Numbered from the stretch's first letter, positions 16,975 to 27,440 are shown. The stretch: 64,000 bases of DNA from Anderseniella sp963759095 (GCA_963759095.1 CAVWYF010000029.1:47738-111737), one strand, 5' to 3'. Notes: generated from the sequence alone by a model not told the origin. Program-made: numbers and translations.

Positions 16975-19053
16975 ATGCCTAAACTCATAGTCGATGGACA
17001 AGAGATCGAGGTTGAAAACGGCACCACGCTGATCCAGGCGTGTGAGGCTGCCGGTGCCGAGATTCCACGGTTTTGCTATCATGAACGGTTGTCGATTGCC
17101 GGCAATTGCCGCATGTGCCTGGTGGAGGTGAAAGGCGCGCCGAAACCGCAAGCTTCTTGCGCCATGTCCGTCAACGACCTGCGTCCCGGCCCGGAAGGTC
17201 AACCCCCCGAAGTACGTACCAATTCGCCTCTGGTGAAGAAGGCCCGTGAAGGGGTGATGGAATTCCTGCTGATCAACCATCCGCTGGATTGCCCGATCTG
17301 TGATCAGGGCGGCGAGTGCGATCTGCAGGACCAGGCAATGGCCTACGGCATCGACAAGAACCGCTTTGACGAGAACAAGCGCGCGGTCGAGGACAAGTTT
17401 ATCGGTCCGCTGGTGAAAACCACCATGACCCGCTGTATTCAGTGTACCCGCTGCGTGCGCTTCACCACCGAGGTTGCCGGCATTGAAGAACTCGGCGCCA
17501 TTGGCCGCGGTGAAGACATGGAGATCACCACCTATCTCGAACAGGCCATGACGTCGGAGATGCAGGGCAATGTGATTGACCTGTGTCCGGTCGGTGCATT
17601 GACGTCGGCTCCCTACGAGTTCAAGGCGCGTCCGTGGGAACTGCGCAAGACCGAAACTGTTGACGTCATGGACGCGGTTGGCTCCGCCATCCGGGTTGAT
17701 GTGCGCGGCCGTGAAGTCATGCGCGTGCTGCCGAGACTGAATGAAGAGGTCAACGAGGAGTGGATTTCCGACAAATCGCGCTTCATCTGGGATGGGCTTC
17801 GCTCGCAGCGTCTCGACAAACCCTATATTCGTGAAAACGGCAAACTCCGTGCCGCAGGCTGGGACGAAGCTTTTGGCCTGATCGCGTCGAAGCTGAAGGC
17901 GGCCGGTCCGGAAAAAACTGCAGCGCTGGTCGGCGATCTGTGCGGTACCGAAGAAGTGTTCGCACTGAAAAAACTGATGGAAGCCCTTGAGGTCAAAAAC
18001 CTCGACTGCCGTGAAGCGGGCTCGCCGCTGGGGGCAGCAGGCGGGCGCGCCGGCTACATTTTCAATTCGACAATTGCCGGTATTGAAGATGCTGATGCCA
18101 TCATGCTGATCGGCACCAATCCGCGGCTTGAAGCACCTGTGCTCAATGCCCGTATCCGCAAGCGCTATCTGTCAGGCGACTGCACGATCAGTGTAATTGG
18201 TGAGCGCGCTGATCTCACTTACCCGTACGCTTATCTGGGCGACGGGCCCGCGGCGCTGGCGGATCTGGCGAAACACAAGAAATCCAGGGCGAAACGTCCA
18301 ATGTTCATCATTGGCCAGGGCGCGTTGTCCCGTCCCGATGGTGCAGCGGTGCTGGCTACAGCCATGCAGGCTGCGCAATCGATTGGTGTCATCAAGAATG
18401 ACTGGAACGGTTTCAACGTGCTGCACACAGCAGCGGGCAGGGTAGGAGCGCTGGATGTCTGCGCACTGCCGACGCTTCCCGGCGGCAAGGATACGGCTGC
18501 GATCCTGAAGGCTGCAAAGGCAGGAAGTGTTGAATTCGTCTATCTGCTTGGTGTCGACGAGATCGACATGGGCCAGCTTGGCGAGGCCTTTGTCGTCTAC
18601 CAGGGTTCCCATGGCGACGCCGGCGCGCATCGTGCAGACGTAATCCTGCCGGGTGCCGCCTATACCGAAAAATCGGCAACCTACGTCAACACCGAAGGCC
18701 GCCCGCAAATGGCGCGCCGTGCCAATTTCCCGCCAGGCGATGCGCGTGAAGACTGGGCGATCATACGTGCTCTGGCCGGCAAGATGGATTTGTCACTCGG
18801 CTTTGACAATCTGGAGCATTTGCGCGCTTCGATGTATAAGGCGGCACCGCAGCTTGCAGCGCTGGACAGCGTCCAGCCGGCCGATGCGGGTTCCCTTGAT
18901 GCGCTGGCCACCGTCAAGGGCAAGATGACATCGAAGGGTTTTGTGTCTCCGGTTTCTGATTTTTACATGACCAACCCGATTGCGCGGGCGTCCGGCATCA
19001 TGGCGGAATGTTCGTCATTGCGGGCCGGTCAGCAAAAGCTGGCGGCGGAGTAG
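16975..19053 (+). CDS. nuoG: NADH-quinone oxidoreductase subunit G
   Basis: NuoG (75-kDa subunit) carries several iron-sulfur clusters of the electron wire. The 692-residue protein has an N-terminal [2Fe-2S] ferredoxin domain (CYHERLSIAGNCRMCLVE), the His/Cys cluster motif HPLDCPICDQGGECDLQD, two-cluster motif TRCIQCTRCVRF, and then a long molybdopterin-oxidoreductase-like domain that lacks cofactor function in complex I. Length and order match alphaproteobacterial NuoG. It is preceded by the small membrane gene and followed 9 bases later by nuoH. Confidence 0.98.
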   Translation: MPKLIVDGQEIEVENGTTLIQACEAAGAEIPRFCYHERLSIAGNCRMCLVEVKGAPKPQASCAMSVNDLRPGPEGQPPEVRTNSPLVKKAREGVMEFLLINHPLDCPICDQGGECDLQDQAMAYGIDKNRFDENKRAVEDKFIGPLVKTTMTRCIQCTRCVRFTTEVAGIEELGAIGRGEDMEITTYLEQAMTSEMQGNVIDLCPVGALTSAPYEFKARPWELRKTETVDVMDAVGSAIRVDVRGREVMRVLPRLNEEVNEEWISDKSRFIWDGLRSQRLDKPYIRENGKLRAAGWDEAFGLIASKLKAAGPEKTAALVGDLCGTEEVFALKKLMEALEVKNLDCREAGSPLGAAGGRAGYIFNSTIAGIEDADAIMLIGTNPRLEAPVLNARIRKRYLSGDCTISVIGERADLTYPYAYLGDGPAALADLAKHKKSRAKRPMFIIGQGALSRPDGAAVLATAMQAAQSIGVIKNDWNGFNVLHTAAGRVGALDVCALPTLPGGKDTAAILKAAKAGSVEFVYLLGVDEIDMGQLGEAFVVYQGSHGDAGAHRADVILPGAAYTEKSATYVNTEGRPQMARRANFPPGDAREDWAIIRALAGKMDLSLGFDNLEHLRASMYKAAPQLAALDSVQPADAGSLDALATVKGKMTSKGFVSPVSDFYMTNPIARASGIMAECSSLRAGQQKLAAE

Positions 19054-19062
19054 GACATTTTC

Positions 19063-20097
19063 ATGAACGAAGTACTCCTCACAATCGGTTTTATCGTGCT
19101 GCAGTCGCTGGCCCTGCTGATCGCTGTGCTGGTCATCGTGGCATATCTGGTCTACGCCGACCGCAAGATCTGGGCAGCCGTGCAGATGCGCCGTGGCCCG
19201 AACGTGGTTGGACCTTGGGGGCTGTTCCAGTCATTCGCGGACATGTTGAAGTTCGTCTTCAAGGAAGTCGTCATTCCCGATGGCGCCAACAAGGGCGTGT
19301 TCCTGATTGCGCCCCTGGTGACCTGTATCCTGGCACTTTCTGCGTGGGTGGTTGTGCCGGTAAACGCCGGATGGGTGGTTGCCGATATCAATGTCGGCAT
19401 TCTGTTCCTGTTCGCCATTTCATCGCTGGGTGTTTATGGCGTCATCATGGGCGGCTGGGCCTCCAATTCCAAGTATCCGTTCCTGGGCGCGCTGCGCTCG
19501 GCTGCTCAAATGGTGTCTTATGAAGTCTCCATCGGCTTTGTGATCATCACCGTATTGATGTGTGCTGGAACGCTCAACCTGTCCGGTATCGTCATGAGCC
19601 AGTCAACCGGTATCGGAACCTGGTTGGGACTGCCGGGCTCGTTCCTGGACTGGTACTGGCTTCCGTTGCTGCCGATGTTCGTGGTGTTCTTCATTTCCGC
19701 CCTGGCGGAGACAAACCGTCCGCCGTTTGACCTGCCCGAAGCAGAATCGGAACTGGTTGCCGGTTTCATGGTTGAGTATTCTTCGACACCCTACATGTTG
19801 TTCATGCTGGGTGAATATGTATCGATTTCGCTGATGTGCGCCATGACGGCCATTCTGTTTCTCGGCGGCTGGCTGCCTCCGATTGATGTTGTGCCGTTTA
19901 CCTGGGTGCCCGGTGTGTTGTGGTTCATGGCCAAGGTGTTCCTGGTTTTCTTCATGTTTGCCATGGTCAAGGCGTTCGTGCCGCGTTATCGCTATGATCA
20001 GCTGATGCGTCTGGGCTGGAAAGTGTTTTTGCCGATTTCACTGGGCTGGGTTGTGGTCACCGCAGGTGTCATAACCGCCTTTGGCCTGGCCCCTTGA
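19063..20097 (+). CDS. nuoH: NADH-quinone oxidoreductase subunit H
   Basis: NuoH (ND1) is an eight-helix membrane subunit that closes the quinone chamber and links it to the proton pumps. The 344-residue protein includes the conserved acidic loop ALAETNRPPFDLPEAESE, the RRGPNVVGPWG start region and the C-terminal FVPRYRYDQLMRLGWK motif. Start and length are as expected for the family. Confidence 0.98.
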   Translation: MNEVLLTIGFIVLQSLALLIAVLVIVAYLVYADRKIWAAVQMRRGPNVVGPWGLFQSFADMLKFVFKEVVIPDGANKGVFLIAPLVTCILALSAWVVVPVNAGWVVADINVGILFLFAISSLGVYGVIMGGWASNSKYPFLGALRSAAQMVSYEVSIGFVIITVLMCAGTLNLSGIVMSQSTGIGTWLGLPGSFLDWYWLPLLPMFVVFFISALAETNRPPFDLPEAESELVAGFMVEYSSTPYMLFMLGEYVSISLMCAMTAILFLGGWLPPIDVVPFTWVPGVLWFMAKVFLVFFMFAMVKAFVPRYRYDQLMRLGWKVFLPISLGWVVVTAGVITAFGLAP

Positions 20098-20119
20098 GGA
20101 TGAATGGAAAGCTGAACCC

Positions 20120-20608
20120 ATGAAACTTGCTCAAGCTGCCAAATCGCTGTTCCTGAAGGAGTTCGTCGACGCGTTTTTCATGTCGATGCGGTACTTCTTT
20201 GCGCCCAAGGCAACAATCAATTATCCGTTTGAAAAAGGACCGGTAAGCCCGCGCTTTCGCGGTGAGCATGCGCTGCGCCGTTATCCTAACGGTGAAGAAC
20301 GCTGCATAGCATGCAAACTGTGTGAGGCGATCTGTCCTGCCCAGGCGATTACCATTGAGGCCGGTCCGCGCCGCAATGACGGCACCCGGCGCACCACGCG
20401 ATATGACATTGATATGGTCAAGTGCATCTATTGCGGATTTTGCCAGGAAGCCTGCCCGGTGGACGCCATCGTGGAAGGGCCGAATTTTGAATTTGCCACC
20501 GAGACCCGCGAGGAATTGTTGTTCGATAAGGACAAGCTGCTCGCCAATGGCGACCGGTGGGAACGTGAAATTGCATCGAATATAGTCATGGATGCGCCGT
20601 ATCGCTGA
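20120..20608 (+). CDS. nuoI: NADH-quinone oxidoreductase subunit I
   Basis: NuoI (23-kDa subunit) has two 4Fe-4S clusters (N6a, N6b) that pass electrons to N2. The 162-residue protein shows both ligand sets, CIACKLCEAICP and CIYCGFCQEACP. The start is the ATG at 20120; an in-frame upstream codon at 20081 would overlap nuoH and adds no homologous residues. Confidence 0.97.
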   Translation: MKLAQAAKSLFLKEFVDAFFMSMRYFFAPKATINYPFEKGPVSPRFRGEHALRRYPNGEERCIACKLCEAICPAQAITIEAGPRRNDGTRRTTRYDIDMVKCIYCGFCQEACPVDAIVEGPNFEFATETREELLFDKDKLLANGDRWEREIASNIVMDAPYR

Positions 20609-20677
20609 TCCGCTGATCAGCGGTTGCGGTGAATGAGGATAAAGGCCGGTTTATCCGGCAAGACAGGGGTTGAAGAG

Positions 20678-21292
20678 ATGGCAGTAACTGCCGCGTTTTT
20701 CTATCTATTTGCTGCCGTTGCAATTGCATCGGCGGTGATGGTGATTGCCTCACGCAATCCGGTTCATTCAGTGCTGTTTTTGATCCTGACGTTCTTCAAC
20801 GCTTCGGGCCTGTTCATCCTGCTGGGAGCCGAATTCCTGGCCATGATCCTGGTGGTGGTTTATGTGGGCGCGGTGGCAGTGCTGTTCCTGTTCGTAGTGA
20901 TGATGCTGGACATCGACTTTTCCGAACTTCGCGAAGGCATGCTGACCTACGCGCCGTTTGGCATGGTGGTCGGGTTGATCCTGTTTACCGAACTGGCCCT
21001 GGTGCTGGGTGTGTGGACTTTCTCACCGGAGGCTGCAGGCGCACTTGCCGCTCCGGCACCTGCAACCAGCGTCGCCAACAATACCGAAGCGCTCGGACAA
21101 CTGCTGTACACGCGCTACATTTACTATTTCCAGGCAGCAGGCCTAGTGCTGCTGGTTGCCATGATTGGCGCTATCGTGTTGACGCTGCGCCATAAGGAAG
21201 GCGTCAAACGCCAGAACATTTCAGACCAGGTGGCACGCGGACCGGCTACGGCCATTGAAGTGCGCAAGGTCAAACCGGGGCAGGGGATTTAG
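20678..21292 (+). CDS. nuoJ: NADH-quinone oxidoreductase subunit J
   Basis: NuoJ (ND6) is a five-helix membrane subunit. The 204-residue protein contains ASRNPVHSVLFLIL and the helix VVYVGAVAVLFLFVVMML, which has the pi-bulge region typical of the family. I use the ATG at 20678; 15 in-frame codons upstream (from 20633) lack membrane character. nuoK follows after 3 bases. Confidence 0.97.
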   Translation: MAVTAAFFYLFAAVAIASAVMVIASRNPVHSVLFLILTFFNASGLFILLGAEFLAMILVVVYVGAVAVLFLFVVMMLDIDFSELREGMLTYAPFGMVVGLILFTELALVLGVWTFSPEAAGALAAPAPATSVANNTEALGQLLYTRYIYYFQAAGLVLLVAMIGAIVLTLRHKEGVKRQNISDQVARGPATAIEVRKVKPGQGI

Positions 21293-21295
21293 GCC

Positions 21296-21604
21296 ATGAC
21301 AATCGGACTGGGACACTATCTCACTGTAGCGGCAATCATCTTTACGATCGGGATTTTCGGCATCTTCCTGAATCGCAAGAACGTGATCATCATTCTGATG
21401 TCCATTGAGCTGATGTTGTTGTCGGTCAACATTAACCTTGTGGCATTCTCCTCGTTCCTCAACGACATGGTCGGCCAGGTATTTGCACTTCTGGTGCTGA
21501 CCGTGGCCGCCGGCGAGGCTGCCATCGGATTGGCCATTCTGGTCACTTACTTCCGCAACCGCGGGTCTATCGCGGTTGAAGACATCAACATGATGAAGGG
21601 CTGA
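21296..21604 (+). CDS. nuoK: NADH-quinone oxidoreductase subunit K
   Basis: NuoK (ND4L) is a three-helix subunit in the proton pathway. The 102-residue protein keeps the two functionally important membrane glutamates, Glu38 (MSIELML) and Glu74 (AAGEAAIG), at the spacing seen in E. coli. Confidence 0.98.
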   Translation: MTIGLGHYLTVAAIIFTIGIFGIFLNRKNVIIILMSIELMLLSVNINLVAFSSFLNDMVGQVFALLVLTVAAGEAAIGLAILVTYFRNRGSIAVEDINMMKG

Positions 21605-21622
21605 CGGGAAAAGTTTGACGCC

Positions 21623-23608
21623 ATGAACACCATCTTCCTCCTCATCGTTTTTCTGCCGCTGATCGGCGCCCTGATTTCGGGTATTTTCGGTACCAAATTG
21701 TTACGCGGAACCCAGGAACCCTCAGGTCATGAAGGGCACCATCACGGTCCCGCCTGGCCACAACTACTGCCGACCGCTTTACTGCTGATATCGGCGGCCC
21801 TGTCGTGGATTGCGTTCTTTGACGTGGCCGTCAATGAGAATTCCTACAAGGTCGAAGTGTTGACGTGGATCCGCTCCGGTGGCCTGGCGGCAGACTGGGT
21901 TTTGCGGATTGATACGCTGACCGCGGTGATGCTTGTTGTTGTCACAACAGTGTCGTCGCTCGTGCACGTTTATTCGATTGGCTATATGAGCCACGATGAC
22001 AACCAGCCGCGGTTTTTTGCATATCTGTCGTTCTTCACCTTCTCCATGCTGATGCTGGTCACGTCCGATAACCTGCTGCAGATGTTTTTCGGCTGGGAAG
22101 GCGTTGGCCTTGCGTCCTATCTGCTGATTGGTTTCTGGTACAAAAAACCATCCGCCAATGCTGCTGCCATCAAGGCATTTGTCGTCAACCGCGTCGGTGA
22201 CTTCGGGTTTGCACTCGGTATTTTTGCGACATTCGCCATATTCCAGTCCATCGAACTCGACACCATCTTTGCCGCGGCTGGCGGGCAAACCGGCAAGACG
22301 ATGCAGTTCCTGTCATGGGAACTGGACGTGATGACGGTTATCTGCCTGTTGTTGTTCATGGGCGCGATGGGCAAGTCTGCGCAGTTCCTGCTGCACACAT
22401 GGTTGCCGGACGCCATGGAGGGTCCGACACCGGTGTCTGCCCTGATCCACGCGGCGACCATGGTGACAGCCGGCGTGTTCCTGGTGGCCCGCATGTCGCC
22501 CATGTTTGAATTGTCTCCTACCGCGCTGACGGTGGTCACTGTGATCGGCGCAATCACCGCATTCTTTGCTGCCACCGTTGGCCTGGTCCAGAACGACATC
22601 AAGCGGGTTATCGCCTATTCCACATGCTCGCAGCTTGGCTACATGTTTGTCGCATTGGGCGTGGGCGCCTATGGCGTGGCGATCTTCCACCTGTTCACCC
22701 ATGCATTCTTCAAAGCGTTGCTGTTCCTCGGTTCCGGCTCGGTCATCCATGCCATGTCCGACGAGCAGGACATGCGGAACATGGGCGGTCTTGCACCCCA
22801 TCTCAAATTGACCTGGATCATGATGCTGATAGGCACGCTGGCGCTGACCGGGTTCCCGCTGACGGCAGGGTATTTCTCCAAGGACGCGATTATCGAGAGC
22901 GCCTTTGCGGCGCACGGCGGCGCTGCCACAATGGCCTTCTGGCTGTTGGTGATTTCAGCCTGTTTCACATCGTTCTATTCGTGGCGACTGATATTCATGA
23001 CATTCCACGGCAAACCTCGCGCCAGCCGTGATGTGATGAACCATGTGCATGAATCTCCTTATGTCATGCTTGTGCCGCTGTTCGCGCTGGCGCTGGGTGC
23101 TCTGTTTGCCGGCCTGGCATTCAAGGAATACTTCATCGGACATGATGAGGCGTTGTTCTGGGGAACCGCGATTTACCGGTTGCCCGAAAACAACATTGTG
23201 ACCCAGATGCACCATGTGCCGGGTTGGGTCGTGTGGTCACCGTTCGTTGCAATGGTCATAGGCTTTGCGCTGTCGTGGCTGTTCTACATTCGCAACCCGG
23301 AATTGCCGAAACGGCTGGCTGCCCAGAATGAGCCGCTCTACAAGTTCCTGCTCAACAAATGGTATTTTGATGAGCTGTACGATCTTATCTTCGTCCGCCC
23401 GGCCATGTGGCTTGGCCGCTTCCTGTGGAAGAAGGGAGACGGCTGGATGATTGACGGCTTCGGGCCGGACGGCGTGTCCGCCCGCGTCATGGATGCCGCT
23501 GGTCGCATTGTGAAACTGCAGTCCGGTTTCGTTTATCACTACGCCTTTGCCATGTTGCTCGGGGCCGCGTTCCTGATCACCTGGTACATGTTTGCAGGAG
23601 CTCACTGA
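21623..23608 (+). CDS. nuoL: NADH-quinone oxidoreductase subunit L
   Basis: NuoL (ND5) is the distal antiporter-like proton pump with the long lateral helix. The 661-residue protein has the key Glu in FFGWEGVGLASYLLIG, the Lys/His proton path around HTWLPDAMEGPTPVSALIHA, and a complete C-terminal lateral-helix region. Its TGA overlaps the nuoM ATG by one base. Confidence 0.98.
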   Translation: MNTIFLLIVFLPLIGALISGIFGTKLLRGTQEPSGHEGHHHGPAWPQLLPTALLLISAALSWIAFFDVAVNENSYKVEVLTWIRSGGLAADWVLRIDTLTAVMLVVVTTVSSLVHVYSIGYMSHDDNQPRFFAYLSFFTFSMLMLVTSDNLLQMFFGWEGVGLASYLLIGFWYKKPSANAAAIKAFVVNRVGDFGFALGIFATFAIFQSIELDTIFAAAGGQTGKTMQFLSWELDVMTVICLLLFMGAMGKSAQFLLHTWLPDAMEGPTPVSALIHAATMVTAGVFLVARMSPMFELSPTALTVVTVIGAITAFFAATVGLVQNDIKRVIAYSTCSQLGYMFVALGVGAYGVAIFHLFTHAFFKALLFLGSGSVIHAMSDEQDMRNMGGLAPHLKLTWIMMLIGTLALTGFPLTAGYFSKDAIIESAFAAHGGAATMAFWLLVISACFTSFYSWRLIFMTFHGKPRASRDVMNHVHESPYVMLVPLFALALGALFAGLAFKEYFIGHDEALFWGTAIYRLPENNIVTQMHHVPGWVVWSPFVAMVIGFALSWLFYIRNPELPKRLAAQNEPLYKFLLNKWYFDELYDLIFVRPAMWLGRFLWKKGDGWMIDGFGPDGVSARVMDAAGRIVKLQSGFVYHYAFAMLLGAAFLITWYMFAGAH

Positions 23609-25134
23609 TGACCGGCTGGTACATTCTATCAACGATCACTTTCCTGCCCATGGTTGGTGCTCTGTTCATTCTGGTGATCCGCGGTGACGATGCCGTTGCA
23701 CGCCGCAACATGCGCGCCACTGCATTTTCTGTGACCCTTATTACCTTCGTGCTGTCGCTTCTGGCGTGGAACGGTTTCGATCCTTCGCAATCAGGCTTTC
23801 AACTCGAAGACAAGGTCACCTGGCTTGGCGGTCTGATGACCTACCACCTCGGTGTTGACGGCATCTCCATGCCGTTTGTGCTGCTCACCACGGCTATGAT
23901 GCCGTTGTGCATCATCGCCAGTTGGAGCGTGGAAAAGCGCGTCAAGGAATACATGATCGCATTCCTGGTCCTGGAAACCCTGATGATCGGTGTGTTCTGT
24001 GCGCTGGATCTGGTGTTGTTCTACCTGTTCTTTGAAGCGGGCCTTATTCCGATGTTCCTGATTATCGGCATCTGGGGCGGTGCCCGGCGGGTGTATGCAA
24101 GTTTCAAGTTCTTCCTGTACACGCTGCTCGGCTCGGTGCTGATGTTGCTGGCCATCATGGCAATGTATTCATATGCCGGCACCACCGACATTACCGAGAT
24201 ACTGGCAGACAAGAATTTCCCGGCTGAGATGCAGACCTGGCTGTGGCTGGCATTCTTCGCGTCCTTTGCGGTGAAATTGCCGATGTGGCCTGTGCACACA
24301 TGGCTACCTGATGCCCATGTTGAAGCCCCGACGGCCGGTTCGGTCGTGCTGGCGGCAATCTTGTTGAAAATGGGTGGTTACGGCTTTTTGCGATTCTCGC
24401 TGCCAATGTTCCCGCTGGCTTCCGAAATGTTTGCCCCAATGGTGTTCGTTCTGTCTGTTGTCGCCATCGTCTACACGTCGCTGGTCGCGCTGATGCAGGA
24501 AGACATGAAGAAGCTGATCGCCTACTCGTCGGTAGCTCACATGGGCTTTGTCACCATGGGAATATTCTCACTGAACAAGCAGGGCATTGATGGCGCAATT
24601 TTCCAGATGATCAGCCATGGCTTCATTTCTGGTGCGCTGTTCCTGTGCGTCGGCGTGGTTTACGACCGGATGCATACCCGCGAGATTGCCGCCTATGGCG
24701 GTCTGGTCAACCGAATGCCTGCCTATGCGGCGATATTCCTGCTGTTTACCATGGCCAATGTCGGGTTGCCGGGTACGTCCGGGTTTGTCGGCGAATTCCT
24801 GACACTGACCGGCGCTTTCAAGGCAAATACCTGGGTGGCATTCTGTGCCACTACCGGCGTCATACTGTCGGCATGTTACGCACTGTGGCTGTATCGCCGC
24901 GTTGTGTTCGGCGTTTTGCAGAAGGACAGCCTGAAGGCAATTGCAGATATCACACCACGTGAAGCTGTGACGCTGTTGCCGCTGGTTGCTGCGACCATAT
25001 ACTTCGGTGTGTATCCAGCGCCGATAATGACGGCAATTTCCGCATCCGTGGACAATTTGCTGGTCGATATGCAGACAGCGTTCGACGCCCAGTCTGCAGT
25101 TGTGCGGGCAGCGGCGGCGGCAGTTGGAAATTAA
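23608..25134 (+). CDS. nuoM: NADH-quinone oxidoreductase subunit M
   Basis: NuoM (ND4) is the second antiporter-like pump. The 508-residue protein carries the pump Glu in FYLFFEAGLIPMFLIIG, the HTWLPDAHVEAPTAGSV block and LIAYSSVAHMGFV. It overlaps nuoL by one base. An 81-base gap with no gene precedes nuoN. Confidence 0.98.
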   Translation: MTGWYILSTITFLPMVGALFILVIRGDDAVARRNMRATAFSVTLITFVLSLLAWNGFDPSQSGFQLEDKVTWLGGLMTYHLGVDGISMPFVLLTTAMMPLCIIASWSVEKRVKEYMIAFLVLETLMIGVFCALDLVLFYLFFEAGLIPMFLIIGIWGGARRVYASFKFFLYTLLGSVLMLLAIMAMYSYAGTTDITEILADKNFPAEMQTWLWLAFFASFAVKLPMWPVHTWLPDAHVEAPTAGSVVLAAILLKMGGYGFLRFSLPMFPLASEMFAPMVFVLSVVAIVYTSLVALMQEDMKKLIAYSSVAHMGFVTMGIFSLNKQGIDGAIFQMISHGFISGALFLCVGVVYDRMHTREIAAYGGLVNRMPAYAAIFLLFTMANVGLPGTSGFVGEFLTLTGAFKANTWVAFCATTGVILSACYALWLYRRVVFGVLQKDSLKAIADITPREAVTLLPLVAATIYFGVYPAPIMTAISASVDNLLVDMQTAFDAQSAVVRAAAAAVGN

Positions 25135-25215
25135 AAACACAATCAGCAGGGGCAATCAGGCATGAACGCCAGATGGATTTGCTTCAACAGGTTTGAGAAA
25201 GTCAGGATCGGGTAA

Positions 25216-26664
25216 ATGGGCGATATACTAGCGATAGCCGATGCAACTGCCGCGCTGCCGGAAATATTCCTGGCTGTGGCAACCATGGCGCTTCTCATGC
25301 TTGGTGTGTTCTCGAAGCGAAATCCGACGGAGATGATCAACACGCTGGCGCTTGCCGGGCTGGCTGTCACGGCTGGCCTCGTAGTGGTCATGTCTGATGG
25401 CGAAACGCAGCGTGCCTTCCTGGACAGTTTTGTCGTGGACGGGTTTGCCCGGTTCATGAAGATGCTTGTCCTGTTCGGATCTGCGGCAGCGATCATCATG
25501 TCGTCCAGCTTCATGAAAACCGAGAAACTGGACCAGTTTGAGTATCCGATACTGATCATGATGGCCACGGTCGGCATGATGATGATGATTTCCGCCAACG
25601 ACCTCATAGCGCTTTACATGGGCCTGGAACTGCAATCGCTGTCGCTTTACGTGGTTGCCGCCTTCAATCGGGACAGTGCGCGTTCTTCTGAAGCAGGGTT
25701 GAAGTACTTCGTTCTGGGCGCGCTGTCGTCCGGCATGTTATTGTATGGCGCCTCACTGATTTACGGTTTTTCAGGGTCGGTGGCGTATTCCGAAATTGCC
25801 AGGGCAGCCGCAGGAGAAGAGGTTGGCCTTGGTCTGCTGTTTGGCCTGGTGTTCCTGATTTCCGGAATGGCGTTCAAGATCTCCGCCGTCCCGTTCCACA
25901 TGTGGACTCCGGATGTTTATGAAGGTTCTCCAACACCGGTAACCGCCTTCTTTGCAGCCGCACCGAAAGTAGCTGCGATGGCTGTGTTTGTGCGGGTCAT
26001 GCATGATGCATTTGGCGGCGCGGTCGCCCAGTGGCAGCAGGTCATAGTGTTCATCTCCATTGCATCAATGGTGCTTGGCGCATTCGCTGCCATCGGCCAG
26101 AATAACATCAAGCGTCTGCTGGCCTATTCTTCAATCGGTCACATGGGATATGCGCTGGTCGGTCTTGCCGCAGGTACCCAGTCGGGCGTACGCGGCGTGG
26201 TCATCTACATGGCTATTTACCTGATCATGACCCTGGGTGCATTTGCCTGTGTGATCTATATGCGCCAGCGCGGTACAGCGGTTGAACGAATTTCAGATCT
26301 CTCGGGTCTGGCGCGCAATGACAGTGTCATGGCGTTCGTGTTTTCAATGCTCATGTTCTCCCTTGCCGGCATTCCTCCACTGGCCGGATTCTTCGGCAAG
26401 TATTTTGTGTTTCTTGCTGCCATAGACGCGAAAATGTACACACTGGCGGTTGTTGGTGTCCTCGCGTCAGTTGTGTCTGCATTTTACTATCTGAGGGTCG
26501 TAAAGATTATGTACTTTGATGAACCTGTGGATGAGTTCGATGTTGCGCCGATGGAAATACGTGTCATCGCCATTGCGGCCGGTGTGATGGCAATCGGCAT
26601 GGTGCTGGTTCTCAAGCAACTCAATATTGCGGCCAATGCCGCAGCGGCGTCGCTGTTCCTGTGA
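25216..26664 (+). CDS. nuoN: NADH-quinone oxidoreductase subunit N
   Basis: NuoN (ND2) is the proton pump nearest the quinone module. The 482-residue protein has the Glu in LYMGLELQSLSLYVV, FHMWTPDVYEGSPTPVTAFF and LLAYSSIGHMGYALVGL. It is the last complex I gene; its stop overlaps the GTG start of birA by four bases (GTGA), so birA is translated from the same message. Confidence 0.98.
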   Translation: MGDILAIADATAALPEIFLAVATMALLMLGVFSKRNPTEMINTLALAGLAVTAGLVVVMSDGETQRAFLDSFVVDGFARFMKMLVLFGSAAAIIMSSSFMKTEKLDQFEYPILIMMATVGMMMMISANDLIALYMGLELQSLSLYVVAAFNRDSARSSEAGLKYFVLGALSSGMLLYGASLIYGFSGSVAYSEIARAAAGEEVGLGLLFGLVFLISGMAFKISAVPFHMWTPDVYEGSPTPVTAFFAAAPKVAAMAVFVRVMHDAFGGAVAQWQQVIVFISIASMVLGAFAAIGQNNIKRLLAYSSIGHMGYALVGLAAGTQSGVRGVVIYMAIYLIMTLGAFACVIYMRQRGTAVERISDLSGLARNDSVMAFVFSMLMFSLAGIPPLAGFFGKYFVFLAAIDAKMYTLAVVGVLASVVSAFYYLRVVKIMYFDEPVDEFDVAPMEIRVIAIAAGVMAIGMVLVLKQLNIAANAAAASLFL

Positions 26665-27410
26665 ACGGATCATCCGGCGCGCTGCCCGACGTCATCTGGC
26701 ACGATACTGTCGGCTCCACCAATGATGAAGCCCAGGCGCGGGTCGCCCGCGAAGACCGCAACCCTGTGTGGATTGCCGCTGCCGAGCAGACGTGCGGCAA
26801 GGGCAGGCTGGGACGTCACTGGGTTTCGAAGCCCGGCAATCTGTACGCGAGCCTGATATGGCCGTCAGATGCAGAACCGAGGCGTCTGGCGAGCTTGTCT
26901 CTTGTTGCGGGACTGGCGGTACGCGATGCTGTAATCTTGGCCGGCGTCACCGCGCCGGTACAGTTGAAGTGGCCCAATGATGTTCTGGTTGGCGGCAAGA
27001 AAGTATCAGGCGTGCTGATTGAGACAATGGAGCGGGCGGGATCCCGCGTCGTGATTGTCGGCTGCGGTATTAACCTGCTTCACCATCCGGCAGACACGCG
27101 GTGGCCGGCAACAAGTATTTCTGCTTGCGGCATCATGGTTGAGCCGCGCGAGATGCTGGAGAACTTGCGTAGCGCGATGCACACGCGGTTGAGGCAATGG
27201 GCAGACGGTGCAGGGCTTGCCAGTATTCATGATGACTGGATGAGTACTGCTCTGGGTCGCGGCAGCCGGATATCCGTTGAAGGCGGCAGGCAAGGTGTGT
27301 TCACAGGACTGAGTGAAGACGGTGCGCTGGAGCTGGCACTGGACGATGGAACCACGTGGAGCCATCATGCAGGTGATGTCGAATGGCTTGAGCAGCGTGG
27401 GTCTTCGTAA
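26661..27410 (+). CDS. birA: Biotin--[acetyl-CoA-carboxylase] ligase
   Basis: BirA activates biotin with ATP and attaches it to carrier proteins such as acetyl-CoA carboxylase BCCP. The 249-residue protein is the short form without the N-terminal DNA-binding domain, so it should not act as a repressor. It shows GSTNDEAQ, the ligase loop CGKGRLGRHWVS (GRGRxGR type) and LKWPNDVLV with the biotin-site Lys. The start is GTG, overlapping nuoN by four bases, an arrangement common in Rhizobiales. Confidence 0.95.
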   Translation: MNGSSGALPDVIWHDTVGSTNDEAQARVAREDRNPVWIAAAEQTCGKGRLGRHWVSKPGNLYASLIWPSDAEPRRLASLSLVAGLAVRDAVILAGVTAPVQLKWPNDVLVGGKKVSGVLIETMERAGSRVVIVGCGINLLHHPADTRWPATSISACGIMVEPREMLENLRSAMHTRLRQWADGAGLASIHDDWMSTALGRGSRISVEGGRQGVFTGLSEDGALELALDDGTTWSHHAGDVEWLEQRGSS

Positions 27411-27440
27411 ACGGTCTTGTGAAGCTTCAGGTTAAATGAT